This document shows positions 9,344 to 17,975 of a DNA stretch of 64,000 nt, piece after piece (the first letter of the stretch is position 1; each line of letters starts with the position of its first letter). The translations under genes were made by a program, and so were the position numbers. This DNA is from UBA2033 sp035345875 (lineage in GTDB: Bacteria; Spirochaetota; Leptospiria; Leptospirales; Leptospiraceae). The DNA is taken from NCBI GenBank assembly GCA_035345875.1, contig DAORDH010000005.1:124001-188000 (forward strand), written 5' to 3'. The notes beneath the pieces are model-generated. The model was not told the DNA's origin. It did not search any database and worked only from the letters and a program-made list of their open reading frames with translations.

Positions 9344-9946
9344 TTAGTGGTAATGGCTCTTCCGATATTGAAAAAGGATTGTGTAACTGGATCTATTCTT
9401 TGTTAAGAAGATTTTTGTGCTCAAGTCAAAATTCGGGGTCTCGGGAATTCCGACTACGGCTAAGTAGTACGAGGTAGCTTCTGCATAATCTACAGAGTCT
9501 GCTATCACTAAGTAAACTAAAAAGGCTGAGATAGACATACCAAAACTAACACGATAAAGTTTCAGTTCCGCCCAATCTTGTGGATTCGGTCGAAAGGAAA
9601 TCTTATGAAGATTCTGACCTTTTTCTTGGTATTTGGTGGTAAGATTGGAATAGCCAGGCACAAGACCATTTGCAATGAAGATTTGGTATTTAGAGAGTAG
9701 GTAGGAGATATACTGCCGAGTTCCCCCATGAGAGGAGCATTTAGATCGAAAGAGTTGATAGTAGCGATCTGGAATGAGTAAAGTAGAGCTAAATTCAGAG
9801 TAAATGTAATCTTCTCTTGGAAAAGAAATTTTACGATTAGAAATCGATACACCGTTTAGATAGGGTGTGGGTTGAGAGTTTTGATATAGGTCATTATAAA
9901 TATCTTTCCAATCATAGTAAGTATTTTGTTGATTCTCATCGTTCAT
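9344..9946 (-). CDS. DUF1564-like Leptospira family protein, copy 1
   Basis: This 200-residue protein has no known function. It is closely related over about 170 residues to the protein at 62961-63488, sharing YSEFSSTLLIP, LLSKYQIFI, NGLVPGYSN, FRPNPQDWAELKLYR and FGMSISAFLVYL. I recall this pattern as the DUF1564 family described from Leptospira, but could not search for it. No signal peptide or catalytic motif stands out. The hydrophobic FGMSISAFLVYLVIAD near 145-160 could be one membrane-touching helix, or the core of a small helix-turn-helix-like fold, since GMSISAFLVYL resembles ribbon-helix-helix tails. An AGAGGTG ribosome site lies 5 bases before the ATG. This copy has about 25 more N-terminal residues than the other. 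It is divergent from the YiiX-like gene. Confidence 0.75.
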   Translation of the reverse strand: MNDENQQNTYYDWKDIYNDLYQNSQPTPYLNGVSISNRKISFPREDYIYSEFSSTLLIPDRYYQLFRSKCSSHGGTRQYISYLLSKYQIFIANGLVPGYSNLTTKYQEKGQNLHKISFRPNPQDWAELKLYRVSFGMSISAFLVYLVIADSVDYAEATSYYLAVVGIPETPNFDLSTKIFLTKNRSSYTILFQYRKSHYH

Positions 9947-9985
9947 ATAGACACCTCTAATGAATAGGGGAAAAAAATTGAGGGA
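9947..9985 (-). promoter_or_regulatory. Conserved leader upstream of DUF1564-like copy 1
   Basis: On the minus strand this leader reads CCGCACA, a 10-base spacer, TTTTTTTCCCCTATTCAT, then TAGAGGTGT ending 4 bases before the ATG. The leader at 62913-62956 has the same elements in the same order (CCGCACA, 11 bases, TTTTTTCCCTATTATCAT, AGAGGTGT). Conservation outside coding DNA suggests a shared promoter or translational control element. Confidence 0.5.
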
Positions 9986-10050
9986 ATGTGCGGGATATTG
10001 TGAAATTTTTTAAAGTTGTTTGGAAAAATGGAAAAGACTTAGTTAGGGAT

Positions 10051-10056
10051 AGGAGG
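10051..10056 (+). promoter_or_regulatory. Shine-Dalgarno site fixing the YiiX-like start
   Basis: AGGAGG lies 6 bases before the ATG at 10063 and is one of the best ribosome sites in the window. It decides for this ATG over the upstream in-frame GTG at 9988. Confidence 0.7.
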
Positions 10057-10062
10057 TTTAGA

Positions 10063-10686
10063 ATGAAAAGAGGTTTATTTGTAATCTTTTTTTATATAAG
10101 TTTGGCTCTCGCGCTTACAGATTGTTTTGGAAATGATTTTTCTCAGATAAAAGAGGGGGATTTAATCTTTCAGGAATCAACATCAGAGCAAGCGAAAGCA
10201 ATTCAGCTAGCTACACATTCTAGATACACGCATGCAGGAATCATTTTAAAAGTCAAAGGGGATTGGAAAGTTCTAGAGGCGGTTCAACCTGTAAAGTATA
10301 CTAAACTAGAATCTTTTATAAATAGAGGCGTTAAGCGACATTATGTAGTTAAGAGACTTTCTAATTATGATCAACTTGTAAATGAATCGATTTTAATGAA
10401 AATAAAGGTAGTAGGAAATCGATATTTAGGAAAGAAATATGATATCTATTTTGAATGGAATGATGATCGAATCTATTGCACAGAGTTGATTTGGAAAATT
10501 TACAAAAAAACTCTGAATATTGAAATTGGAAAATTAGAGAAACTAAGTAGCTTTGATTTGAGTCATCCCTATGTAAAAAACCTAATGAAGAAGAGGTATG
10601 GGGAGAATATACCTTATGATGAATTAGTTATATCCCCTGAATCAATGTTTCAATCTAATCAGTTGGTCACGGTGATTAGTAACTAA
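10063..10686 (+). CDS. YiiX/YaeF-like permuted papain-fold hydrolase, exported
   Basis: I start this 207-residue protein at the ATG at 10063, because AGGAGG at 10051-10056 sits 6 bases upstream and a good signal peptide then begins directly (MKRGLFVIFFYISLALALTD). An in-frame GTG at 9988 would add 25 residues but lacks a ribosome site and would bury the signal. The mature part matches the permuted NlpC/P60 (C92-like) YiiX family: EGDLIFQ, then the catalytic-type His in SRYTHAGIIL, a VLEAVQPV strand, and the Cys in RIYCTELIWKIY. Such proteins are thought to hydrolyse amide or ester bonds in the cell envelope, but substrates are largely unknown. It stands alone, divergent from the DUF1564-like gene. 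Confidence 0.75.
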   Translation: MKRGLFVIFFYISLALALTDCFGNDFSQIKEGDLIFQESTSEQAKAIQLATHSRYTHAGIILKVKGDWKVLEAVQPVKYTKLESFINRGVKRHYVVKRLSNYDQLVNESILMKIKVVGNRYLGKKYDIYFEWNDDRIYCTELIWKIYKKTLNIEIGKLEKLSSFDLSHPYVKNLMKKRYGENIPYDELVISPESMFQSNQLVTVISN

Positions 10687-10765
10687 CATTCGAGAAAAAA
10701 GTTTTCTTGCTCAAAAGGACATCTGGTCGAGCAGAAGGATCTTTCAGTATCAATTTAAAGATTGG

Positions 10766-11500
10766 TTATCTTCTCGGTTTTGATTTTTTAGATTTTTTAA
10801 TTGGTTCCACATCTGTCTTATTAGATTCTAATTCTAGATCGGCAAGTTGTAGACTTAAATCATCTAGAGCCTTCTCTATAGACAAAACTGCTTTGTCTTC
10901 TACTTCTCTTGTGCGATAGACTCCATAAAACAATAAATTATAATCCTCTGTTTTATCAACGCTTAGATGAATTGGGTCTTTCTTCCCTAGTTTGATTTTA
11001 CAGTCTATATTTGTTCTGATTGTTCCTGACTTTGCAAGTAATGGAAAGTAACCGCTTGCTGGCCAAAATCCCGGAATAAAAGTAGGCCAAAATATTTTTT
11101 CGTTTTTTTTCTCATTTTCACTGTAGGGGATGTAAAAAAAGAAAAAATTCTGGTTATAGGGATAACTGCCAACTCTCGCTAATTCGCTTACACTAAATAA
11201 AATTTCTATTAGATAAATATCTTCTGGATTTTCCAACATTGAATCTTTCCACTTTACTTCCGAAAAACGACCTGAGTTTAGAATGCTTACACGAATTGCT
11301 TCTTTTAAAATTAGTTTATACTTAGGTTGTATCTCTGGGGAGTCTTCTATTGTAACCATAGGAGAGTAGATGGTCGGCTCATCTAAATAGACAATTGGTT
11401 TTCCTTCTCGATTCATCGGAAACTCTTTATAGCCTATCGTTCTATTTAATAAGTGTGCCCTGCATTGAAATAAAAATAGAACTAGAAACAGTATTTTCAT
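10766..11500 (-). CDS. Putative lipoprotein, third gene of an envelope operon
   Basis: This 244-residue protein begins MKILFLVLFLFQCRAH, a short signal peptide with a lipobox-like FLFQC, so Cys13 would be lipidated. This is a loose lipobox of the kind accepted in spirochaetes. The rest is a mixed alpha/beta protein without a recognised family, ending in a lysine-rich tail (KKSKKSKPRR). It contains a stretch reading WPTFIPGFWPASGYFPL, of the sort seen in GNA1162-like or DUF799-like lipoproteins, but I cannot assign it. Its ATG overlaps the stop of the preceding gene by one base, so translation is coupled. It is the last gene of the leftward operon 13310-10766. Confidence 0.65.
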   Translation of the reverse strand: MKILFLVLFLFQCRAHLLNRTIGYKEFPMNREGKPIVYLDEPTIYSPMVTIEDSPEIQPKYKLILKEAIRVSILNSGRFSEVKWKDSMLENPEDIYLIEILFSVSELARVGSYPYNQNFFFFYIPYSENEKKNEKIFWPTFIPGFWPASGYFPLLAKSGTIRTNIDCKIKLGKKDPIHLSVDKTEDYNLLFYGVYRTREVEDKAVLSIEKALDDLSLQLADLELESNKTDVEPIKKSKKSKPRR

Positions 11501-12333
11501 TAGAAGCTCACTCCTAAAATAATTCCATAGTTTAATTTTACTTTCTCTGAAGGCTGAATCGCATTTTTTAATTGCTCTTGTAAAAATAAAAAATCGGAAA
11601 GACTCAAAGAATTTTTGTTCAGAAGAGATACTTGTATATTATAATTATATTGAATCTGGTAAAGATTTACCATCCCGAACTCTACTCCTGCAATTACACC
11701 GCTGGGTAAAATATACTTTAAACCAAGACCAATTCCGTAGTATAGAGCTGGTTTAGCGTCAACCGACATATGTAGGATAGGCAATGGATAACTAGGCTTA
11801 TCCATTTGATAGGCTGGGTTGAAAATACCATTTTCAGAACCATTTATTAAAGTAGAGCCCTGCGATCTCCCTAGATAGACTGGGATATAAATAGGAAGAT
11901 CTAATTTGATAAGTGGATAGTAATGTAAAAAAATATTCGTTCCCATTTTGGGAATCAATTGAGTGTTACCATAATCTTGAGAGGGAACAGATCCTGCTTC
12001 TGTGTAGACTCCTTTGCTCAAGGTTTTAGTTCCATCATAATAGCTATAATCTTCACTGGTTTGTCTATTTTGGTTTTGGGAAATTCCAACAGAAAAGTAG
12101 CCATTTATGTTATAACCTAAACTGAATAAAGCAAATTTAGAAAGACCGCTTGGTAGACCAGTCACAATGTTATATTTATATTTGAGTCTTTGTTTTTCTT
12201 GTCCATAAGGTATTAGATCCTCTTCAGGTAGTTTTTGGTTTCCAATTATTTCTTTGGGTAGAGGCTGATTCGTGTTATCCGCGTAGCTCAAAATGGGTGT
12301 TAAGAGTAGAAGGAAAAGAAAATACTTTATCAT
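11500..12333 (-). CDS. Putative outer-membrane beta-barrel-like protein
   Basis: This 277-residue protein has a classical signal peptide (MIKYFLFLLLLTPILSYADN). It is rich in alternating aromatic/polar segments, such as FALFSLGYNINGYFSVGIS, GTNIFLHYYPLIKLDLPIYI and GLKYILPSGVIAGVEFG, and ends in a strand finishing with phenylalanine (YGIILGVSF). This is the pattern of an outer-membrane beta-barrel with a C-terminal aromatic residue. No family is recognised. It overlaps the upstream gene by four bases (ATGA) and the downstream lipoprotein by one, so all three are translationally coupled. A joint envelope role such as export or assembly is inference. Confidence 0.6.
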   Translation of the reverse strand: MIKYFLFLLLLTPILSYADNTNQPLPKEIIGNQKLPEEDLIPYGQEKQRLKYKYNIVTGLPSGLSKFALFSLGYNINGYFSVGISQNQNRQTSEDYSYYDGTKTLSKGVYTEAGSVPSQDYGNTQLIPKMGTNIFLHYYPLIKLDLPIYIPVYLGRSQGSTLINGSENGIFNPAYQMDKPSYPLPILHMSVDAKPALYYGIGLGLKYILPSGVIAGVEFGMVNLYQIQYNYNIQVSLLNKNSLSLSDFLFLQEQLKNAIQPSEKVKLNYGIILGVSF

Positions 12334-13310
12334 AAATCGAATTCCTTTTTGAATGAAAAAGAAAATCCACTATAGTTTTTTTCATACGGGTGTTTCGAAG
12401 TAGATGGAGAAATCTGAAACTGGAATCTAGTATCCGAGGAGATATAGAAAGCATCTACAATATTAAAAACATAAATCGATGCCGCTATAAAATACCAAGA
12501 ATGAGAGCTATATCCATATTCTCGACTATCGTTTTCTAAGGCGCTACCCTTATAGATTCCAAGAAGGAATACAGGAAGAGGTAGATTTAAATAATTTGCG
12601 ATAGCCGCTCCAGCATAGAAATCTCTACTTTGTTGACTTATTTGATGCGAGTAAATATTTTGATCTCGACCAATCCAAAGAGTAAATAGAAAACTTACCG
12701 CAAATAAAAAAGCCTTTGTGTCTTTTTTAAATGCCGCCTGTCCAAGGCCTGGAAAATAGAAAGATCTTTTTGCCTTGTCTAAGTTTCTTTCTTTTCTTTC
12801 TGCATCAGATAAATTGTCTTGAATCAATGGAATACCTGTTTCCTTTGCGGAAATAGAATTTGATTCCAAAAATATTTTTACTTTTTCTTGAAACGCTTTC
12901 ATCTCTTCTAGATCACAAGAAAGGTCTAGACATTCCAAAGCGATTTCATTGACTGCTTTGCTTGTATTTGCATCCACAATATAAAGAATACGATAGGAGC
13001 CATCTCCTATTGCTTTTGCACTTCCCCAGATAAAATAATCTCCCCCTAGACTTTTTGTTTCTGATGAGAGTTTTTTAAAAGAAGGAATTGTGTCAGGATA
13101 TTTTTTATCAGGTTGCTCCGAAATTATTTGAAGTCCTAGTCCTTGCAAGGCTCTTAGAATTTTATCTGATTCCTTTGTTGCTAGTTCCTTTGAAATTCCT
13201 TGTCCCGCTAACAAAGGATATACTTTTATTTTTTTCTCTCCATCTGCATTTAGATTCCAACTGAAACAAAATAGAGATAATATAAATAGATATATTAAAA
13301 AATTTTTCAT
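12330..13310 (-). CDS. Signal-peptide protein with DUF5683-like membrane domain
   Basis: This 326-residue protein begins with a signal peptide (MKNFLIYLFILSLFCFSWNLNADG). A periplasmic-type domain follows (about 25-150) resembling the N-terminal fold that collects stress or LPS-related lipoproteins (IKVYPLLAGQGISKEL ... GGDYFIWGSAKAIGDG). The second half (about 180-326) starts SFYFPGLGQAAFKKDTKAFLF and carries several hydrophobic segments and YVFNIVDAFY. The PGLGQ start and NIVDA ending are typical of DUF5683-like membrane domains. The function is unknown. It is first in a three-gene operon with coupled overlaps; upstream there are 121 bases to the acyltransferase fusion gene. Confidence 0.6.
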   Translation of the reverse strand: MKNFLIYLFILSLFCFSWNLNADGEKKIKVYPLLAGQGISKELATKESDKILRALQGLGLQIISEQPDKKYPDTIPSFKKLSSETKSLGGDYFIWGSAKAIGDGSYRILYIVDANTSKAVNEIALECLDLSCDLEEMKAFQEKVKIFLESNSISAKETGIPLIQDNLSDAERKERNLDKAKRSFYFPGLGQAAFKKDTKAFLFAVSFLFTLWIGRDQNIYSHQISQQSRDFYAGAAIANYLNLPLPVFLLGIYKGSALENDSREYGYSSHSWYFIAASIYVFNIVDAFYISSDTRFQFQISPSTSKHPYEKNYSGFSFSFKKEFDL

Positions 13311-13431
13311 TGAAAAATCAATCTTACTTCCTGTAATTTAATTTTTCAATCTTTTCCTTGATCTTGAGGATGCTTTTTAAGCCTACTTTAGGGAGTATGA
13401 AAAACACTAACCCTAAAGCGGCAAATGGGAA

Positions 13432-15564
13432 TTATACTCTAGAGAGTCTTGCTTCTAGAAGTTGAATTGCTTCATTGATGTTCGCATTTCCAATCACTAC
13501 ATTGTAAGCACTTGTAAGAATTGGATACTTTTCAATATTGAGTTCAACTAGATTTGGAATTGCTTTTAAACCATAATAACCATTGGACATTTTACTTGGT
13601 TTATTACCTGTTACTAGTTCATAGCCATAACGTCTATCCCTAGAATCCGATCCAAAGCAAGCGAGCATGAAGTCAGTAAGACCAGATAGACCATTGAATG
13701 TCTGTTCTTGCCCACCAAGCTTTATACCAATGGAAACCATTTCTTTAAAGAAGCGGTTTGATAAATGGAATAATGTATTGTCCACATTTCCGCCTAGCTC
13801 TTCTTTGAAGTAACCTTCTACGAGACCCATACAAAGAGCATAAATATTCTTCAATGCTCCTCCTAATTGAACACCTGCAACGTCAGTTGAAATGAGCGCT
13901 GGTCTAGAGAAAATATATCCGGTTGTAAATAGTTTTACTAGTTTTGGAATGATCTCAGGATCCCTTGCTGCGATTTCTAACCCAGAAATTTTTCTTTCAA
14001 TGATCTGTTCTGGATAACTTGCCCCTGCTGCTACTGCAAGTCTAAATCTTTCGATTCCATATACTTCTTCTAGGTCTCTTAGGATGAGACCTCTTGGAGA
14101 ATTTGTAAGACCTTTTATCACATTGACGATAGGCGATTTATTTTTCTTTAATTTATCTAAAATATCAGGATAAACTTTGTCGAAGTCCCAAGGATTTGTT
14201 CCTTGAATGAATAGAGTTGCATCTTTTATTACACTATCATCTGCGGAAAATTCAATGTTAGGTGGAAGCTTATAGAGTGGATAATGTTCTACGTCTCTTC
14301 TTTCTTGATTTGAATTTTTACAATATTCTTTGTCTGGGTGATAAATAGTTACATTTACATTTTTATTGGAAAGTATAGCAGCAATAGCTACTGACGCATT
14401 GCTAGAGCCAATGACTACTATGTTTTCTTCCGGTGCTTTCGGAGTTTGAATTAATATATTTTTATGTTTCGCAATTCCATCTCCATTATAAAGGTTTCGA
14501 TAGGTTCCATGCTTATGACGGCTCAAGTTAGAACCGACCATAAGCGCTAAGTTGTCAATCAGGAATTGTTTCTTATCTCCTACTTTTGGAAATTTGATTT
14601 CATCCAATTCAACGGGTAATTTGTGTTTGCCGTGAAGATCTCCTACAATAACCGGTTTACCTATCACAAGCTTTCCATTGGCGGGATTAAATAAAAATCC
14701 AGAAGTTGGTAAAATCTTATCTGTTCCTTCTAGAGAGATTGGTAATACTACTTTATTCGCCACATAGTGATAGACTGTATCGACAAATGGCATAAGTCTT
14801 CCATCTCTAGATCTGGTTCCTTCCGGAAAAATACAAATAATCTTACCATCTCCTTGCAGCTTTTGCGACTGTCGGAAGGCACGCATGTTGATTTTTGTCA
14901 TGAGGTCGGAAAGACTTGGATTATCTCCCATGTCTTTTTTAGAGCAAACAAGTAACGTGCCAAACATATAAAGGCCGAGTCTTGTAAAGTCTGGCTCAAA
15001 GGCTAGACGTCCTGCGATAAACACCATCTGCTCTGCGATCTGTCTTCCAAGTGGACCGGAAGAATAAAATAACTGAAAAATGCCTGGAGCATCTAGGTGA
15101 CTTAAATGATTTGAGATCAGGGTAATTGGAAATTTTCCTATTAATTTTTCTACTATCTCAAGATTTTCCTGACCTTCCACTTTGAAGTTTTTCATAATAG
15201 GGGAGAAAAACTGCATCATAAAATTGCGAGCTTTTTCTTCTCCCTGGGTATAAACTCCAACTTTTTCCAGTTCATCTGGATTTTTAAAGATATTCATCAC
15301 CGGTGGCATCGGTGTAGTGCTAGAGAGATAAAGAAACTTTTCTAAGAGTTGTCTTGCTTCTTCTTCTGTTAAACCAGATTTTACAAAATTGTGGATATTC
15401 TCAAAAAATTCCTTATGCCATCTACCAACGCTTGCTTCTTTTTCAGTCATAAATGCCTCTACCTGTTCAAATCTTTCCAAATTAGATTTGGGATTTGCAA
15501 TCCAGTCAACTAGAAAAAAATAGAAATGAATTTTTGAAGGAATCTGAATCGATTCATCCATCAA
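13432..15564 (-). CDS. Fusion of glycerophospholipid acyltransferase and GpsA-like dehydrogenase
   Basis: This 710-residue protein has two enzymes in one chain. Residues about 110-340 form a PlsB/PlsC-type acyltransferase with the HX4D motif NHLSHLD (His153, Asp158) and the substrate motif FPEGTRS (246-252). Residues about 380-710 resemble NAD(P)-dependent glycerol-3-phosphate dehydrogenase. There is a Rossmann start at 381, Lys484 in NVIKG, Lys572 in GGALKNIYAL (equivalent to the GpsA catalytic lysine) and GLTDFMLACFGSDSRDRRYG at 628-647. The natural reading is that the C-terminal half makes glycerol-3-phosphate from dihydroxyacetone phosphate and the N-terminal half acylates it. The dinucleotide loop is odd: GSSNAS instead of GxGxxG/W. 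It is divergent from hisZ with a 56-base gap. Confidence 0.85.
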   Translation of the reverse strand: MMDESIQIPSKIHFYFFLVDWIANPKSNLERFEQVEAFMTEKEASVGRWHKEFFENIHNFVKSGLTEEEARQLLEKFLYLSSTTPMPPVMNIFKNPDELEKVGVYTQGEEKARNFMMQFFSPIMKNFKVEGQENLEIVEKLIGKFPITLISNHLSHLDAPGIFQLFYSSGPLGRQIAEQMVFIAGRLAFEPDFTRLGLYMFGTLLVCSKKDMGDNPSLSDLMTKINMRAFRQSQKLQGDGKIICIFPEGTRSRDGRLMPFVDTVYHYVANKVVLPISLEGTDKILPTSGFLFNPANGKLVIGKPVIVGDLHGKHKLPVELDEIKFPKVGDKKQFLIDNLALMVGSNLSRHKHGTYRNLYNGDGIAKHKNILIQTPKAPEENIVVIGSSNASVAIAAILSNKNVNVTIYHPDKEYCKNSNQERRDVEHYPLYKLPPNIEFSADDSVIKDATLFIQGTNPWDFDKVYPDILDKLKKNKSPIVNVIKGLTNSPRGLILRDLEEVYGIERFRLAVAAGASYPEQIIERKISGLEIAARDPEIIPKLVKLFTTGYIFSRPALISTDVAGVQLGGALKNIYALCMGLVEGYFKEELGGNVDNTLFHLSNRFFKEMVSIGIKLGGQEQTFNGLSGLTDFMLACFGSDSRDRRYGYELVTGNKPSKMSNGYYGLKAIPNLVELNIEKYPILTSAYNVVIGNANINEAIQLLEARLSRV

Positions 15565-15620
15565 ATCCTAGTTGTAATATATTGTGTTCTTAATTTATTG
15601 GAAGAGGGATTAGAAGACAG

Positions 15621-16625
15621 TTGAGAAACGACCGCAATACAAGCTCAGAATTAAAATGGATACCGGACGGGTTTCATTTTTTAGATCATGAAGATAGCCT
15701 CAGACGAAAAAAAATCTTAGACCAAATCTATGAATTTTTTACTTCGAGAGGTTATTTAGAAGTCACTCCACCTAGTTTCGATTTTACAAATTCCTTTTTA
15801 AGCCATGTAGCAAATTCAGAAGAAGCTCGAATTCTAAAATCTCGCGATCTCTCTGGTAGAGAGATTTCACCTAGCATCGATTTGACGCTACAAGTAGTGA
15901 AAGGTCTAGCGGGATTTGGAGTTAAAAAAGGAAATCAAAAAGTTTTCTATACTGGACGTATCGTTAAAGACAATTTCAAAAAGAATGCGGATAGAAGAGA
16001 AATTCTGCAAGCAGGAGCAGAGATCATTGGACATTCCAATGCCAATACATTTAAAATGTTACTCACTCATATCAGTGAACTAGTTCCTGTATTAGGTCTC
16101 AAAGAAAAAATCACTCTCGTATTGGGAAATACTGCCATCTATTCAAATATTGTTGAGTATCTAGAATTTTCAGAAGCAGATAAAAATACTCTCTCGAACT
16201 TACTCTATCATAAAGAAGAAAAAAGCATTCGAGATTTTCTAGATCTAAGAGTAAAGAAAAAAGAAATTCGAGATCTAATCTTAAAACTAATTCTAAGCTT
16301 TGAGCTAAAAGAAATAAAATCAGATTTAATTTCAATCTCAAAAAAATATAAAATCAAATTAGAACCGTTAATTGATGAAACAGAAGAAATCTTTAAATAT
16401 GCAAATCATTTTAAAAATTTAGATCTATGTATGGATTATTCTCTTATACGAGATTTAGATTATTATACTGGGTTCGTATTTCATGGATACTATGATCGAA
16501 TTTCCTATCCTGTCGTAACAGGTGGAGCCTATGATCATTTATTTGAAAAATTTTCAGGCGAAGAAAAAAGAGCCTGCGGCTTTGCCGTAAACATTGATAT
16601 CATTGAAGAAATAAATAGAAGATAA
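15621..16625 (+). CDS. hisZ: ATP phosphoribosyltransferase regulatory subunit (HisZ, HisRS paralogue)
   Basis: This 334-residue protein has the fold of the histidyl-tRNA synthetase catalytic core without the anticodon-binding domain. It shows a start with PDGFHFLDHEDSLRRKKI, motif-1-like YLEVTPPSFDF, motif-2-like FYTGRIVKDN, and a C-terminal DYYTGFVFHGYY plus GGAYDHL with CGFAVNID. That length and lack of a tRNA domain fit HisZ, which forms an octamer with short-form HisG for the first step of histidine synthesis. The start is TTG at 15621; no ATG exists before the conserved region. It lies 15 bases upstream of purA, a hisZ-purA order also known in proteobacteria. A HisZ-related protein with another role cannot be ruled out, because hisG is not in view. 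Confidence 0.8.
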   Translation: MRNDRNTSSELKWIPDGFHFLDHEDSLRRKKILDQIYEFFTSRGYLEVTPPSFDFTNSFLSHVANSEEARILKSRDLSGREISPSIDLTLQVVKGLAGFGVKKGNQKVFYTGRIVKDNFKKNADRREILQAGAEIIGHSNANTFKMLLTHISELVPVLGLKEKITLVLGNTAIYSNIVEYLEFSEADKNTLSNLLYHKEEKSIRDFLDLRVKKKEIRDLILKLILSFELKEIKSDLISISKKYKIKLEPLIDETEEIFKYANHFKNLDLCMDYSLIRDLDYYTGFVFHGYYDRISYPVVTGGAYDHLFEKFSGEEKRACGFAVNIDIIEEINRR

Positions 16626-16640
16626 GAGGATAATAGTAAT

Positions 16641-17912
16641 ATGCCAGCAGATTTAGTGATTGGTGCACAATGGGGTGACGAGGGAAAAGCAAAAGTAATA
16701 GATTATTTAAGTAAAGAGATTGATATCATAGCTCGCTACCAAGGTGGTGCGAATGCTGGGCATACAGTAGTCGTGCATGGAAAGAAATATGTGTTTCATT
16801 TAGTTCCCTCTGGTGTGATTTATCCAAATACAATATGTGTTATAGGAAATGGAGTTGTTTTAGATACAGATTATCTGATGAAAGAATGCGATGAGCTTTG
16901 CAAAGAAGACTTCGATGTGTATAATAAACTCTATATTAGTGATGCTTGTCACGTAATCCTTCCACTTCATGGAAAAATTGATTCTCATAGAGAAAGAAAT
17001 TCTACTCCTGGAACGAAAATCGGAACTACCGGAAAGGGAATAGGTATTTGTTATGCGGATAAAATGATGAGAATTGGAATTCGCACGGGAGATGTTCTAG
17101 ATGAAGAAACTTTAAAAGATAAACTAAAACATTTTCTAGCAAAGAAAAATGAAGAACTAGTAAAACTCTATGGAGAAGAGCCAGTTCAATTTGAGCCAAT
17201 CTTTGATAGCTTGAAGAAATTTGCAGATAAATTCAAAGGCAAAATCATAAACACAGCCTACTTTTTAAATGAAGAACTTCGTCGCGGCAAACGCGTGTTA
17301 CTCGAAGGGGCGCAGGGCGTTGGTCTTGACATTGATTTCGGAACCTATCCATTTGTAACTAGCTCTAACCCAACGACAGGCGGCGCACTCACTGGATCGG
17401 GAATTGGATTTCAACATCTAGGAAAAATTTACGGAATCAGCAAAGCATACGCAACTAGAGTAGGAGAAGGACCTTTCCCTACTGAACTTTTTGGAGAAGA
17501 CGCAGAGAAGATGCGCACGATAGGTCATGAGTTCGGATCTACAACTGGTAGACCAAGAAGATGTGGCTGGTTTGATTTAGAAATGATTAAACACTCAATT
17601 CGTATTTGTGGAATCAATCAACTTGTAATTACAAAGATTGATGTTCTCTCTACCTATTCTAAAATTCCAGTGGGTGTTGGTTATGAACTAAACGGTAAAA
17701 AATTAGACTACATGCCATCCTGTGGAATGGAGAAAGTTAAAGTAATTTATGAAGAACTTCCTGGTTGGAATACAGACATAACAGGTATTAACCGCTTTGA
17801 GGACCTTCCTAAAAATTGCCAGTCTTATCTCAAATATCTAAATGATAAAATTGGAGTTCCTATTTCTATCATCTCTACCGGTCCTGATAGAAAAGATACG
17901 ATAGTTCTCTAA
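16641..17912 (+). CDS. purA: Adenylosuccinate synthetase
   Basis: This 423-residue protein aligns throughout with PurA, which joins IMP and aspartate using GTP in the first step from IMP to AMP in the cytoplasm. It shows the N-terminal GAQWGDEGKAKVID loop with catalytic Asp, ARYQGGANAGHTVVV with catalytic His, the GTTGKGIG loop, RVGEGPFPTEL, the GSTTGRPRRCGWFD arginine loop, and a C-terminal STGPDRKDTIVL. The usual GDEGKGK is GDEGKAK here, with Ala at a normally Gly position. I believe this variant occurs in Leptospira, but have not checked. The gene follows hisZ by 15 bases with an AGAGGATAA ribosome site and probably ends its operon at the hairpin near 17938. Confidence 0.96.
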   Translation: MPADLVIGAQWGDEGKAKVIDYLSKEIDIIARYQGGANAGHTVVVHGKKYVFHLVPSGVIYPNTICVIGNGVVLDTDYLMKECDELCKEDFDVYNKLYISDACHVILPLHGKIDSHRERNSTPGTKIGTTGKGIGICYADKMMRIGIRTGDVLDEETLKDKLKHFLAKKNEELVKLYGEEPVQFEPIFDSLKKFADKFKGKIINTAYFLNEELRRGKRVLLEGAQGVGLDIDFGTYPFVTSSNPTTGGALTGSGIGFQHLGKIYGISKAYATRVGEGPFPTELFGEDAEKMRTIGHEFGSTTGRPRRCGWFDLEMIKHSIRICGINQLVITKIDVLSTYSKIPVGVGYELNGKKLDYMPSCGMEKVKVIYEELPGWNTDITGINRFEDLPKNCQSYLKYLNDKIGVPISIISTGPDRKDTIVL

Positions 17913-17926
17913 TATTTAAAAGCTTT

Positions 17927-17975
17927 CCACCGATGAGCACAGATAAACACCGATGTGGTTTTTATCTGTGTTTAA
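17927..17975. repeat. Dispersed CACCGATGAGCAC-type repeat, copy 1, with hairpin
   Basis: Just after purA comes CCACCGATGAGCAC and then a hairpin with perfect 10-base arms: CACAGATAAA (17938-17947) and TTTATCTGTG (17961-17970), loop 13 bases. The same words occur near 49788, 56053, 56173 and 58014. It may double as the purA terminator, although no T-run follows directly. Confidence 0.6.

Noticed and set aside
9988..10062. Upstream GTG start of the YiiX-like gene
   Set aside because: No ribosome site, and it would hide the signal peptide that follows the AGGAGG-preceded ATG at 10063.
10707..10919. 70-residue rightward frame
   Set aside because: Mostly antisense to the end of the lipoprotein at 10766-11500, with no family resemblance.
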